Origin: Pseudomonas sp. Q2-TVG4-2
Lineage (GTDB): Bacteria > Pseudomonadota > Gammaproteobacteria > Pseudomonadales > Pseudomonadaceae
Assembly: GCF_013620795.1 (NCBI RefSeq)
Contig: NZ_LGLW01000005.1
Coordinates: forward strand, 186,001 to 250,000
Reading direction: 5' to 3'
DNA length: 64,000 nucleotides
Shown here: positions 17,078 to 26,108 of the stretch, one piece after another
How positions within the stretch are numbered: the stretch's first letter is position 1
Layout of the letters: every line of letters starts with the position of its first letter
The notes under the pieces: generated by a model
Database searches by the model: none
Told to the model about the DNA's origin: nothing
The model's input: the letters and a program-made list of their open reading frames with translations, nothing else
Program-made: the position numbers and the translations under genes

Positions 17078-18502
17078 ATGAATCAACTGCTCTGGCTGCG
17101 CAGCGATCTGCGTGTCGCCGACAACACCGCCCTGGTCGCGGCAATGAACGCCGGACCGACTATCGCCCTGTATTTGATCACTCCCGCGCAGTGGCTCGGC
17201 CATAACGATGCAGCGTGCAAGGTCGATTTTTGGCTGCGCAACCTGAGCGCGCTTTCGGCACGCCTCGCCGAGCTGAACGTGCCCTTGCTGATCCGCTGTG
17301 TAGATCACTGGCAAGCGGTGCCTGCCCTGATCGCCGACCTCTGTCGCCAACACGGCGTGGAGGCCGTGCATATCAACAACGAGTACGGCGTAAACGAGCA
17401 ACGTCGTGACGATGCGACGGCCGAGGCACTTCGCCAAACCGGGACGACGCTGCGACGCCATCTGGACCAACTGCTTTTTGCGCCGGGCAGCGTTAAGACC
17501 CTGGCCGGCGACTGTTTCAAGGTCTTCAGCCAGTTCCGCAAAGTCTGCTACTCACGCCTGAGCCATTCGCTGCCACGCTGCCTACCGGTCCCCGCACCGC
17601 AAGCGTGGATGGCTATTCCAAGCGATCCGGTGCCCGAGATTGTGCAGGGTTTCACCCCGCCCAGTGACGCGCTGCGTTCGCACTGGCCCGCCGGCGAACA
17701 CGCTGCATATGGTCGGCTGGCGTCTTTCGCGGAGCAGGATCTGGCGGACTACCAACAGCGTCGCGACTTTCCCGCCGAGCCTGGCACCAGCCAGATTTCG
17801 GCCTATCTGGCGGCCGGTGTCGTATCGCCGCGGCAATGCCTGCACGCCGCCCTGGGAGCGAACCAGGGCGAATTGGACAGCGGCAATCCGGGTGCGGTCA
17901 CCTGGATCAACGAGCTGCTCTGGCGCGAATTTTTCAAACATATTCTGGTGAGCTATCCGCGCGTCTCAATGGGCCGGGCGTTTCGGCCTGAAACTGAAGC
18001 CCTGCCCTGGCGCCACGCGCCCGACGAGCTGGCCGCCTGGCAGCAAGGCCGTACCGGTTTCCCGATGATCGACGCGGCTATGCGCCAGCTGTTGGCCACC
18101 GGCTGGATGCATAACCGCCTGCGCATGGTGGTTGCCATGTTTCTGAGCAAGAACCTGCTGATCGATTGGCGCAAAGGCGAGCGCTGGTTCATGCAGCACC
18201 TCATCGACGGCGACTTGGCGGCCAACAACGGCGGCTGGCAGTGGAGTGCTTCTACTGGCACCGACTCGGTGCCCTACTTCCGGCTGTTCAATCCGCTCAG
18301 CCAGTCGGCCAGGTTCGACCCGGACGGTCGGTTTCTGCGCCACTGGTTGCCGGAGCTGGCGCAGCTGAGCAACCGTGAGGTTCATGACCCGGGCGTTATG
18401 GGCGGCCGCCTTGCTGCCGCTTATCCGCAGCCGATCGTGGATCTGGCGATGAGTCGTGAGCGTGCCCTGTCTGCCTTCAGACATTTGGGCGCGCGGCTGT
18501 AA
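17078..18502 (+). CDS. phrB: Cyclobutane pyrimidine dimer photolyase
   Basis: A 474-residue class I photolyase. The N-terminal antenna domain starts LLWLRSDLRVADNTAL. The C-terminal FAD domain contains GTSQISAYLAAGVVSPRQCL, WINELLWREFFKHIL, GRTGFPMIDAAMRQLLATGWMHNRLRMVVAMFLSKNLLIDWR and NNGGWQWSASTGTDSVPYFRLFNP. It repairs UV-induced pyrimidine dimers using blue light. The ATG at 17078 has AAAGGA at a good distance; an upstream in-frame ATG at 17012 lies inside the preceding gene and was rejected. It is the distal gene of the operon with the LitR-like regulator, an obvious output of a light-sensing system. Confidence 0.96.
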   Translation: MNQLLWLRSDLRVADNTALVAAMNAGPTIALYLITPAQWLGHNDAACKVDFWLRNLSALSARLAELNVPLLIRCVDHWQAVPALIADLCRQHGVEAVHINNEYGVNEQRRDDATAEALRQTGTTLRRHLDQLLFAPGSVKTLAGDCFKVFSQFRKVCYSRLSHSLPRCLPVPAPQAWMAIPSDPVPEIVQGFTPPSDALRSHWPAGEHAAYGRLASFAEQDLADYQQRRDFPAEPGTSQISAYLAAGVVSPRQCLHAALGANQGELDSGNPGAVTWINELLWREFFKHILVSYPRVSMGRAFRPETEALPWRHAPDELAAWQQGRTGFPMIDAAMRQLLATGWMHNRLRMVVAMFLSKNLLIDWRKGERWFMQHLIDGDLAANNGGWQWSASTGTDSVPYFRLFNPLSQSARFDPDGRFLRHWLPELAQLSNREVHDPGVMGGRLAAAYPQPIVDLAMSRERALSAFRHLGARL

Positions 18503-18719
18503 ATGGGGTCGGTTCCGCCGCGCAAAGCCGCTTCAGCCACTTCAACCGCAAGCACTGCATTAGTCGAATCGAGTTTCAAACGGGGCATCAGCAACCCCGA
18601 CATTCCAATGCGGAGCCTACCGACGTTTACCGGCTATGTTCGGCGCGACGTTACGCGATGTGTTGATTTGTCCTGAGAGTTCGTAGTCTTGGCATCAGCA
18701 ACCAATAGGAATCAAGCCG

Positions 18720-19481
18720 ATGATCCCAGCCCCGCTGATCGAAACCTTGCGCAGCGCCCGTAACGTCATGGTGTTCACCGGTGCCGGCGTCTCGGCCGAA
18801 AGCGGAATTCCGACTTTTCGCGACTCGCTTACCGGCCTCTGGGAGCGCTTCGACGCCGCCTCCCTGGCCACGCCCGAGGCCTTCCGCGCAGACCCCGCTT
18901 TGGTCTGGGGCTGGTATGAATGGCGACGCATGAACGTCTTGCAGGCTCAGCCAAATCCGGCCCATCGAGCCATTGCCGAGCTGGCCCGGCATGTACCCCG
19001 CCTCACACTGGTTTCACAGAACGTCGATGATCTGCAAGAGCGTGCCGGCAGCGCTGAGGTCATTCATCTTCATGGCAGCTTGCATCAGCCACGCTGTTTC
19101 ACGTGCGGGAAAATCCCAGAAGAGCCACTGAGTATGCCCGACGAGCCAGAAGGAGGCCGCCGAGTACAGCCACCTCAGTGCGCAGTCTGCGATGGCCAGT
19201 TGCGTCCGGGCGTGGTCTGGTTTGGCGAAAGCCTTCCGCTCGATCAGCTGAACGCTGCATTCGCAGCGGCTGAGCTTTGTGATGTGCTGATATCGGTAGG
19301 CACGTCCGGCCTGGTCTACCCTGCGGCAGAAGTGCCAGGGCTGGCCTGGCGCGCCGGCGCGACGGTCGTCCACGTAAATCCCCAGGCGGGAACCAGCCAT
19401 GGCGAACGAGAATACGCCCTGGCCGGCCCGGCCGGCGAAAAGCTACCTGAGCTCATTCAGCAGGCGTTCGGGAGGTCCTAG
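18720..19481 (+). CDS. cobB: NAD-dependent protein deacylase, sirtuin family
   Basis: A 253-residue sirtuin: GAGVSAESGIPTFRD, QNVDDLQERAG, the HLHGS catalytic histidine, and a zinc-binding pattern CFTCGK...CAVCDGQ. VVWFGESLP follows, then ISVGTSGLVYPAAEVP. A YxxR pattern (WYEWRRMN) matches the acyl-pocket Tyr and Arg of class III sirtuins, which favour succinyl or malonyl groups, so desuccinylase activity is plausible besides deacetylation. It stands alone between photolyase and the convergent SMR gene. Confidence 0.92.
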   Translation: MIPAPLIETLRSARNVMVFTGAGVSAESGIPTFRDSLTGLWERFDAASLATPEAFRADPALVWGWYEWRRMNVLQAQPNPAHRAIAELARHVPRLTLVSQNVDDLQERAGSAEVIHLHGSLHQPRCFTCGKIPEEPLSMPDEPEGGRRVQPPQCAVCDGQLRPGVVWFGESLPLDQLNAAFAAAELCDVLISVGTSGLVYPAAEVPGLAWRAGATVVHVNPQAGTSHGEREYALAGPAGEKLPELIQQAFGRS

Positions 19482-19493
19482 CGTTGAAGTTGA

Positions 19494-19820
19494 TCAACCC
19501 GACCACGTGCTGTTGAGCCCGGCTATACCCGCCACGATCAGCGCGATCGAGAGAAGTTTCAGTGGCGTCAGCGCCTCTCCTAACAGCAAGGCGCCCAGCA
19601 ATACGGTGCCAAGCGTGCCAATACCCGTCCAGATTGGATACGCGATGCTGACTGGCAGGTCGCGCAGCGCCAGGGTCAGGAAATAGATGCCCGCGCTCGC
19701 AGCTACCACCACCAAAACACTGGGAACTAGCCGAGTGAAACCCTCGGCGTACTTCATCGCCATCGCGAACAGTACCTCGAATCCAGCCGCCAGCAGAAGA
19801 AATATCCAGCCGCTGGACAT
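19494..19820 (-). CDS. Small multidrug resistance (SMR) family transporter
   Basis: A 108-residue, four-helix protein: GWIFLLLAAGFEVLFAMAMKYAEGF with the essential membrane glutamate at E15, a second helix ending YFLTLALRDLPVSIAYPIWTGIGTLGTVLLGALLLGE, and a final LLSIALIVAGIAGLNST. SMR proteins work as dual-topology dimers that exchange cations for protons. Members of this shape include EmrE-like drug pumps and Gdx/SugE-like guanidinium exporters; the subtype is not decided here. Its start overlaps the azoreductase stop by one base, so the two are co-translated. Confidence 0.9.
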   Translation of the reverse strand: MSSGWIFLLLAAGFEVLFAMAMKYAEGFTRLVPSVLVVVAASAGIYFLTLALRDLPVSIAYPIWTGIGTLGTVLLGALLLGEALTPLKLLSIALIVAGIAGLNSTWSG

Positions 19821-20455
19821 CAGAAATCCACTGCCAGCTGTGCCAGCCGCAGTTGGGCCGCCTGGTATGAATCGTCGAACGCCATCCCGCCGAACTCATC
19901 GTTCTCCACCGCAACCACCTCTACATCGGTGATACCGATCAACCCGAGCACATCACGCAGATGGGTATCGGCGTGGTTGAGGCGCGCGTTCACACCCTCC
20001 GGGCCGTAGCCGCGGTCTCCCCGTGTGGTAATGATCAGACCGCGTTTGCCAAGGACTCGTGGCTTGTACTGGTTTACTGGGTCCTCGGGAGTGAAGTCGA
20101 ACGTGCGACCGATACGGACGATCTGGTCGATCCAGGCCTTCACGCCGCTAGGAACACCGAAGTTGTACATGGGGGCAGCAATGACCAGTCGATCCGTGGC
20201 AAGCAGCTCACCGACCAATTCATCGCTAAGCGCCAGATCGGCGTGCATCGCCAGGGTGCGCTCGTGTGGCTTGCTAAAGGCGGCTGCTACCCAGCCCTCG
20301 GTGACCGGCGGCAGCGTGATACGACCCACCTCCCGGCGCGAAATCTCAACGTCACGCTGCTCGGCCGTCAAGGCTTGAAGAAAATGATCGAGCAAGCGCC
20401 GTGAATGCGAGCGTTCCCCGCGTGGGCTGCCCTGTATGCCAAGAATTCTTTTCAT
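19820..20455 (-). CDS. azoR: FMN-dependent NADH:azo/quinone oxidoreductase
   Basis: A 211-residue flavodoxin-fold protein. ILGIQGSPRGERSHSRRLLDHFL is the FMN-phosphate loop, with MYNFGVPSGVKAWIDQIVRIGRTFDFT and TRGDRGYGPEGVN further on. It matches AzoR/AcpD, which reduces azo dyes and quinones with NADH. The ATG at 20455 has GGAGG six bases upstream; a GTG directly before it (20458) is less likely. A LysR regulator is encoded divergently with about 116 bp between and is a natural candidate to control this azoR-SMR pair. Confidence 0.9.
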   Translation of the reverse strand: MKRILGIQGSPRGERSHSRRLLDHFLQALTAEQRDVEISRREVGRITLPPVTEGWVAAAFSKPHERTLAMHADLALSDELVGELLATDRLVIAAPMYNFGVPSGVKAWIDQIVRIGRTFDFTPEDPVNQYKPRVLGKRGLIITTRGDRGYGPEGVNARLNHADTHLRDVLGLIGITDVEVVAVENDEFGGMAFDDSYQAAQLRLAQLAVDF

Positions 20456-20571
20456 CACTTACCTCCCGATGCCGCACCATGCGGCTGACGGAGGCCAAGT
20501 TATTGGCCACTGCAAGCGACGACAAATGAGCAATACTCTTGTCGGATGAAATCAACTCACCTGAGGGCATC

Positions 20572-21456
20572 ATGTTCGCGAACCTGCCACTCACTGCATT
20601 GCGCACCTTCGAATCCGCCGCGCGGCTGCAAAGCTTCAAGGCGGCGGCCGAAGAGCTCGCCGTCACGCCCACGGCGGTGTCGCATCAGGTCAAGTCGCTC
20701 GAAGGATGGCTGGGCGTGCCGCTGTTCCAGCGCATGGCTCGAGGCGTGCGCCTGACCGAGTGCGGCGAGCGGTTGTTCCGCAGCCTGCACGGAGCGTTGC
20801 TCGAGGTCGTGCAAACCGTCGATCATCTGCGCCCGCAGCCGAGCATCGGCAGCCTGACCCTGTCCACCACACCGGCCTTCGCGGCGCTCTGGCTGATTCC
20901 TCGCCTCGGCCGTTTCTATCAGGTGCATCCCGGCATCAAGGTGCGTGTCGAAACCAGCACCGAGCTGCTCAATCTACATCAGGACGCCAGCATCGATCTG
21001 GTGATCCGCTATGGCTACGGCAACCACTCCACCCTGCACAGCCAGTGCTTGCTCGACGAGTGCTTCGGCGTATATGGCGCACCAGGGCTACTCGCCTCCC
21101 TCGATCCGACGCGGCTAACGCTGATCACTGTTCGCTGGCGTAACTCGCAGCTTTACGATCGCAGCTGGAAAGCCTGGTGCGAAGCCGCTGGCGAGTCATG
21201 GCTGGAAACCACCGAATTGCGCGAATACGACGAGGAGCATTACGCCTTGCAGGCCGCCATCGCCGGGCAAGGCCTGGTGCTGGCGAGCAACGTGCTGGTA
21301 TCGCAGAGTCTGGCGATGGGACTGCTGCAACCCTACCGCCCCGAGATAACCGTCCCCGGGGCGAACTACACGGCGCTCTGCGTACCCGGCCGTGAGCGGC
21401 ATCCCCCAGTCAAGGCCTTGTTCGACTGGCTGGACAACGAGTCCACCAGTCGCTGA
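20572..21456 (+). CDS. LysR-family transcriptional regulator (GcvA-like)
   Basis: A 294-residue LysR protein. The winged helix-turn-helix is at the N-terminus (LPLTALRTFESAARLQSFKAAAEELAVTPTAVSHQVKSLEGWLGVPLFQR), with an effector domain after residue 90 (GSLTLSTTPAFAALWLIPRLGRFYQVHPGIKVRVET). This pattern is that of the GcvA/AmpR-like subgroup. The start at 20572 follows GAGGG; an earlier ATG at 20539 would add 11 residues. It is divergent from azoR-SMR, which it may regulate; no inducer can be inferred. Confidence 0.88.
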   Translation: MFANLPLTALRTFESAARLQSFKAAAEELAVTPTAVSHQVKSLEGWLGVPLFQRMARGVRLTECGERLFRSLHGALLEVVQTVDHLRPQPSIGSLTLSTTPAFAALWLIPRLGRFYQVHPGIKVRVETSTELLNLHQDASIDLVIRYGYGNHSTLHSQCLLDECFGVYGAPGLLASLDPTRLTLITVRWRNSQLYDRSWKAWCEAAGESWLETTELREYDEEHYALQAAIAGQGLVLASNVLVSQSLAMGLLQPYRPEITVPGANYTALCVPGRERHPPVKALFDWLDNESTSR

Positions 21457-21462
21457 GGGCTG

Positions 21463-22083
21463 TCAGGTCAGCGGTGTGATCACCGCGGTCTGATACGCCG
21501 GGCGCTGTTGCAGTCGCTCATACCAGCTGCGCAGGTTTGGCAGGTCTGGGCGTTCAATGGGCATCTCAAACCAGGCGTAGGCGAAGCAGCCTAGTGGAAT
21601 ATCGCCCATGCCAAAGGATTCGCCCGACAGATACGGTTGTTCCGCCAAGGCTTGATCAGCGACGGCGAGAAGCTTGCCGCATTGCTCCATCGCTGCATTC
21701 ACGGCGGCCATGTCGCGTTTTTCGGGGGCGGTACGCACCATGTTCCAGAATACCGGACGGAAGGGCGCTGCCAGAGATGACGTCACCCAATCCATCCACT
21801 TGTCCGCCGAGGCGCGCTGGCGCGGTTCAGCACTCCACAGCGTGCCCTCGCCATACTGCGCGGCCAGGTAGCGAACGATGGCGTTGGATTCCCACAGCAC
21901 AAAGTCGCCGTCTTCGAGGCAAGGCACCAGCCGATTCGGGTTCTTTTCGGCGTATTCAGATTCACCCACTACGCCGAAAGCACCTCCCGCATCGACGCGG
22001 GTATAGGGAACACCAAGCTCTTCCAGGCACCAGAGCGCCTTCTTCACGTTGGTCGAATTGATTCGGCCCCATAGCTTCAGCAT
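21463..22083 (-). CDS. Glutathione S-transferase family protein
   Basis: A 206-residue GST. The N-terminal thioredoxin-fold domain (MLKLWGRINSTNVKKALWCLEELGVPYTRVDAG) includes the cis-Pro and Glu/Ser glutathione motif (NRLVPCLEDGDFVLWESNAIVRYLA), followed by an all-helical C-terminal domain. The catalytic residue is probably the Ser/Asn near position 10. The start at 22083 gives the standard N-terminus; upstream in-frame ATGs add unrelated residues. It converges on the LysR gene with a 6-bp gap. The substrate is unknown. Confidence 0.88.
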   Translation of the reverse strand: MLKLWGRINSTNVKKALWCLEELGVPYTRVDAGGAFGVVGESEYAEKNPNRLVPCLEDGDFVLWESNAIVRYLAAQYGEGTLWSAEPRQRASADKWMDWVTSSLAAPFRPVFWNMVRTAPEKRDMAAVNAAMEQCGKLLAVADQALAEQPYLSGESFGMGDIPLGCFAYAWFEMPIERPDLPNLRSWYERLQQRPAYQTAVITPLT

Positions 22084-22216
22084 GCAATCACCCTCTCTTC
22101 GGTCGGCGTTCATCGCCAAATCAAACCCTAACCGTAAATCGATGGCAATCGCCAGCTGCCTTGCTTCAGCGTGTCAGGCTGCAGGTTGTTTCTCTGGCAT
22201 GCGATGGTTCAACCTA

Positions 22217-24205
22217 TCAGAGCGTTTTCCTTTGCGCCGTAAGCAGGCGCGTTGCGCCTTGAGCTTTCTGGGTGAACCAGAGTACCCGACTCACGCCACG
22301 AGTGATTGCCACGTAGGCCAAGCGCAGGTTCTCGTCAGCCATGGCCTGGTCATAACTGTTTCGGAAGAAACCCGAATAGGCGTACAGCGCATTGCGCAGC
22401 GGATGCTTTTCTGGCGGCAGGCAGTCGTCGATGATGATGGCGACCTCCGCCTGCAACCCCTTGGCCCGGTGAATGGTGTAGGCCTTGACCGGCAGCTTCT
22501 TGTCTAGCTCGGCCTGGATAGCGCGTAGTGGTTCGTTGCGCCGGCTGAGCACCAATACGGCGCTACAATCCGCATTCGGCCGGGTTGCGACGTGCTCGCA
22601 CTGTGCCTTGATCTCTTTGATCAGTTCAGGCAAACGCGCCTTCACATCGAAGCGGGTCACCAGCTTCACGCCGTGATCGCCGGGTTGCGTCGTCTTGCCG
22701 GCTTTGCTGACGTTTGCCTGCTTGAACTCGACGCCAGCCAATACCGCCTCGCCATCGCGAATGATCGGCTCGATGGATCGATAGTTGGTTTCCAACAGCA
22801 GCACCCTGCTCTTCTTCGACGCGCCTCTACTTGGGAAGTACTTGTCGAAATCCATGAACAACTCCGGCGAACTGCCACGCCAGCCATAGATCGACTGCCA
22901 ATCGTCGCCAATGGCCATCAGACTCACGGCCTCGCCCTGGCTGGCCAGCGATCGATGCAGCGCCTGTAGCCATTGCACGATCTGCGGCGAGATGTCCTGG
23001 AACTCGTCGATCAACAGATGACTGAACGGTGCCAGGGCGTCCATGGAAACACTTCCGCTGCCCGACGCCAGTCGCTGTGTGAGTTGCTGGAAGGCACCGT
23101 TGAACGTCATCAACCCCTGTGCCTGCAGCGTGGTCTGGAAATGCTTCCAAAACAGGACCAGCGCCTCGATGAACCATCGTTCGCGCTCCGAGCAGGTCAT
23201 CCGGCTGGTCTGCATTTGCTCGATGCGAATGCCGATGCTTTCGATGAAGCCCGCCTGTGCGTAGAACACTTCGAACAGCGGAGCCGGAGCGAACTCTCCT
23301 ACCAGCTTGAACATATCCAGCGGCGCCTTTGGCAGGGTGCGTTTAGCGTTTTCGGTGACAGGCTGTGGCAGATCCAGCAGCTTGTGAACCAGCGTGCGGA
23401 AGCCATCCTCTTCGGCGTAACAACGCTGGTACGCCTGCTTCAGCAGCCGCTGCTGTGCCGGGCGCAGGCGCGAGGACGTCAGCGGATTGTCCAGCTCAGT
23501 CGGCGAGGCGCCCTTATCGTCCAGCTGTTCGAACCAGACCGGTTTTCCCAACACATCCCTGGCCAGCTCGGCCATAGACGAGTGGAAGGTGCGCACGCAT
23601 CGGCGAACCGTGGCCGGGTCGAACTCGACATTCCAGAAACCCAGCACCCTGATCAGCTGCTCGCGCAGTTGCGCGCAGGACGCGTTGGTGAATGAGATCA
23701 CCGTAAGCCGCTCCGGCGGGATCTCCAGGTGACACAGCATGAACACCACCCGAAGTACCAGTGTGGTGGATTTGCCTGAACCGGCGCCCGCGAAAATCCG
23801 CGTCACTGGGCTGTCGCTGAGGATCATTGCCCATTGTTCTTCGGATGGCGCGCAGATCACACCGGCGTCGACCGCACGACCGACGCGCAGACGCATGGCC
23901 TGAATCTGCTGATCCTCGACGGAAAGTTTTGCCGGGCCATAGATGCCTTCGCCACCGGGCTTGCGCGGTTTGGCTCGTGGCTTGGCGGGCTGCGTGGGCT
24001 TGGCGGAGAACTCGGTTTTCTTGACGTTGCGGCCGAGCTTGGGGGATGACTGGGAGGCGCGCTTGCCGGCCTGCTTGGGAACAGCACCGGGCCAGGGCCG
24101 CAGCACCAAGTTATCTTCCGATTGCAAATAGGCCGAGGTGCGTGGAAAACAACGCGCCAGCGCACCCGAGACGAGCAGCTTGTAGCGCTTGACGGCAGAC
24201 AACAT
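22217..24205 (-). CDS. UvrD/Rep-like superfamily 1 DNA helicase
   Basis: A 662-residue SF1 helicase. After a Lys/Pro-rich, probably disordered N-terminal 110 residues come motif I (GAGSGKSTTLVLRVVFML), motif Ia (TVISFTNASCAQLREQ), motif II (LLIDEFQDISPQIVQWL), motif III (AIGDDWQSIYGWRGSSPELFMDF), motif IV (LLLETNYRS), and motifs V-VI (YTIHRAKGLQAEVAIIID ... LAYVAITRG). It is somewhat shorter than UvrD/Rep (about 670-720) and carries an unusual basic N-terminal tail. It faces the UV endonuclease gene across 202 bp, suggesting a DNA-repair role, although this is inference. Confidence 0.9.
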   Translation of the reverse strand: MLSAVKRYKLLVSGALARCFPRTSAYLQSEDNLVLRPWPGAVPKQAGKRASQSSPKLGRNVKKTEFSAKPTQPAKPRAKPRKPGGEGIYGPAKLSVEDQQIQAMRLRVGRAVDAGVICAPSEEQWAMILSDSPVTRIFAGAGSGKSTTLVLRVVFMLCHLEIPPERLTVISFTNASCAQLREQLIRVLGFWNVEFDPATVRRCVRTFHSSMAELARDVLGKPVWFEQLDDKGASPTELDNPLTSSRLRPAQQRLLKQAYQRCYAEEDGFRTLVHKLLDLPQPVTENAKRTLPKAPLDMFKLVGEFAPAPLFEVFYAQAGFIESIGIRIEQMQTSRMTCSERERWFIEALVLFWKHFQTTLQAQGLMTFNGAFQQLTQRLASGSGSVSMDALAPFSHLLIDEFQDISPQIVQWLQALHRSLASQGEAVSLMAIGDDWQSIYGWRGSSPELFMDFDKYFPSRGASKKSRVLLLETNYRSIEPIIRDGEAVLAGVEFKQANVSKAGKTTQPGDHGVKLVTRFDVKARLPELIKEIKAQCEHVATRPNADCSAVLVLSRRNEPLRAIQAELDKKLPVKAYTIHRAKGLQAEVAIIIDDCLPPEKHPLRNALYAYSGFFRNSYDQAMADENLRLAYVAITRGVSRVLWFTQKAQGATRLLTAQRKTL

Positions 24206-24407
24206 GAAATCAACCAGAGCATGAACAGATGGTTGATATGGTAAGGGTTTTTCGCGATGGGCTGGCGTCTGACCGCGCAGTGGTCGCCCTGCGTTAGACC
24301 ACGACGTTCGTCACCTGCATGGCACCCTACGGGCGAGCTGACGACTAAACAGAACAGTCGTCCGCGACGCTTGCCGCATTCCATTGCGCAACACGCCACA
24401 GGTTCCC

Positions 24408-25445
24408 ATGTACAGAATCGGTTTCGCCTGCATGTATCGGCATCCCGGCCATAGCGAATCGCTGAAGGAGCTGGAGGCCATCGAACGCGCATTCAATCCG
24501 CGCTCAACCACGCTGCGCTGGCTCAACAGCGTGTCCCAGGACATCGCTCGTGAAAAGCTCAGCGGCATCATCGAACACAACCTGGCCGCGCAGCTGCGCC
24601 TGCTGGACTACGTTGGCAGCTTGCCAGCGCCATTGCGCATGCTCCGGCTGAGCAGCGATCTGCTGCCGTTCTACAGCCACCCCGAGGCCGCCGAGTTTTA
24701 CCAGCAGTCCGAGGTCAGAGCGACCCTGGAGGCCGGATTCGCCAGAATAGGCGAGTGCGCAAGAGCGCAGGCCATTCGCTTGTCGCTGCATCCGGGCCAG
24801 TACTGCGTGCTGGCGTCGGATAAGCCGCAGGTGGTGGAAAACAGCCTGGCGGAATTCGAGTACCACGCCGACATGATCCGCATGATGGGCTTCGGCCGGC
24901 AGTTCCAGGACTTCAAATGCAACGTGCATATCGCTGGCCGTCTGGGCGTCGATGGCATCCGTGCTGTCTGGCCGCGCCTGTCGCAGGAGGCGCGCCACTG
25001 CATCACCTTCGAGAACGAAGAAAAAACGTATGGCGTCGATGACTGCCTGCAGCTGGCCGATCTGGCACCCGTTGTGCTGGATATCCATCATTGTTGGATC
25101 AACGAGGAGCGCTATATCGACCCGCATGACGCACGCGTGGCGCAGATCATCGACAGCTGGCGTGGCGTGAGGCCGACCATGCATTACTCGCAGCCACCGG
25201 AAAGCTTGATCGCCGAGGGGTTTTCAGCAGAAGAGAAACTCGATATGCACGCCCTGCTACAGCGTGTAAGCAAGCGCGACCTCTACAGCCACAGCAAGCG
25301 CATGTGGAATCGCTGGACGAACCTTTACGCCCGTGAGTTTCTGGATCGCTTCGACATCATGTTCGAGGCCAAGGACAAGAACCTGGCCGCGCTGGAGTAC
25401 TTCGCCGATTACCTGGCGGACGAGGAGGCTTCGAATCTGCGGTAA
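24408..25445 (+). CDS. uvsE: UV-damage endonuclease UvsE/UVDE
   Basis: A 345-residue TIM-barrel endonuclease: IGFACMYRHPGHSESLKELE, MLRLSSDLLPFYSHP, IRLSLHPGQYCVLASDKP, ITFENEEKTYGVDDCL, VVLDIHHCWI and PTMHYSQPPES, including the metal-ligand His and Glu residues expected of the family. UVDE nicks DNA 5' to UV photoproducts in a light-independent pathway. The ATG at 24408 gives the normal N-terminus (MYRIGFACM). It is divergent from the SF1 helicase gene and 6 kb from photolyase. No LexA box was seen in the shared intergenic region. Confidence 0.92.
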   Translation: MYRIGFACMYRHPGHSESLKELEAIERAFNPRSTTLRWLNSVSQDIAREKLSGIIEHNLAAQLRLLDYVGSLPAPLRMLRLSSDLLPFYSHPEAAEFYQQSEVRATLEAGFARIGECARAQAIRLSLHPGQYCVLASDKPQVVENSLAEFEYHADMIRMMGFGRQFQDFKCNVHIAGRLGVDGIRAVWPRLSQEARHCITFENEEKTYGVDDCLQLADLAPVVLDIHHCWINEERYIDPHDARVAQIIDSWRGVRPTMHYSQPPESLIAEGFSAEEKLDMHALLQRVSKRDLYSHSKRMWNRWTNLYAREFLDRFDIMFEAKDKNLAALEYFADYLADEEASNLR

Positions 25446-25626
25446 CGCCAGGTCAACGACACAGATGCCGGCGCGTCTGAACTCGCTGGCACGGTATGGC
25501 GACAGCGCGAAGGCAATGGGAAGGTTGATACAGGACGAGTTGTTGCTGGTATGCGCAGTAGTGTTTGTCACCGCTCGCCAAACGCAGGCTAGACGACTCG
25601 GTACACACTATAGGGCTGCGGATGGC

Positions 25627-25661
25627 ACCCTGCGCAAGCCCCGTGACGGTTTGCGCAGGGT
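25627..25661. terminator. Stem-loop between uvsE and the small membrane gene
   Basis: ACCCTGCGCAA (25627-25637) and TTGCGCAGGGT (25651-25661) form a perfect 11-bp stem with a 13-base loop. It lies 9 bp beyond the stop of the minus-strand gene at 25670 and about 180 bp after the uvsE stop. No T-run follows on either strand, so terminator function is only likely. Confidence 0.5.
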
Positions 25662-25669
25662 AGCGAGGG

Positions 25670-25888
25670 TTAGGAATTCCTTACTTGAATCTCATGCTCC
25701 CGCCGCTTGGCCAACGCATCGGCGGCCACGAGCGCCAACAGTGGTAGCACACCGACCTTGAGTGCTAGGTCCCAGGATCCAAGGAAACCAATAAGTACCG
25801 CTCCTACAACGACGATTATGGCTATGCAATGTGCACAGAAGCGCCACAATTCGAGTGCAACGACCTGAGCATTCTGGTTGTTGATCAT
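25670..25888 (-). CDS. Small inner-membrane protein, function unknown
   Basis: A 72-residue protein starting MINNQNAQVVALELWRF with a strong GAGAGGGG ribosome-binding site. Two hydrophobic segments follow (HCIAIIVVVGAVLIGFLG and LALKVGVLPLLALVAADALA), then a short charged tail (KRREHEIQVRNS), so a helical hairpin in the inner membrane is likely. I do not recognise the family. It is monocistronic, with a stem-loop just beyond its stop. The ribosome-binding site and clean topology support a real gene. Confidence 0.65.
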   Translation of the reverse strand: MINNQNAQVVALELWRFCAHCIAIIVVVGAVLIGFLGSWDLALKVGVLPLLALVAADALAKRREHEIQVRNS

Positions 25889-26108
25889 ACTGAGCCCCTC
25901 TCTTGTTGTAGTCGCCTTGTATAGGTTCAGCGTAGCTATCCTGAGCACATGCGCAAACACAATTTTGTTTCATTAATGTGTCTAGGACGCAGGTTACAGC
26001 GATTTTTCACAATGGTTCGATTGAAGCCAAACGGCTCGATACGCGGAGCCGATATGCCTGTTGCCACCCTCCCCTGGCAACAAGCGGGTACTCAGTATCA
26101 ACGGCGAG

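Noticed and set aside
20162..20169. A TGTACA sequence within azoR
   Set aside because: It is a single coding copy without a partner 12 bp away, so it is probably chance.
24206..24407. A LexA box in the helicase/uvsE divergent region
   Set aside because: No CTGT-N8-ACAG match was seen.
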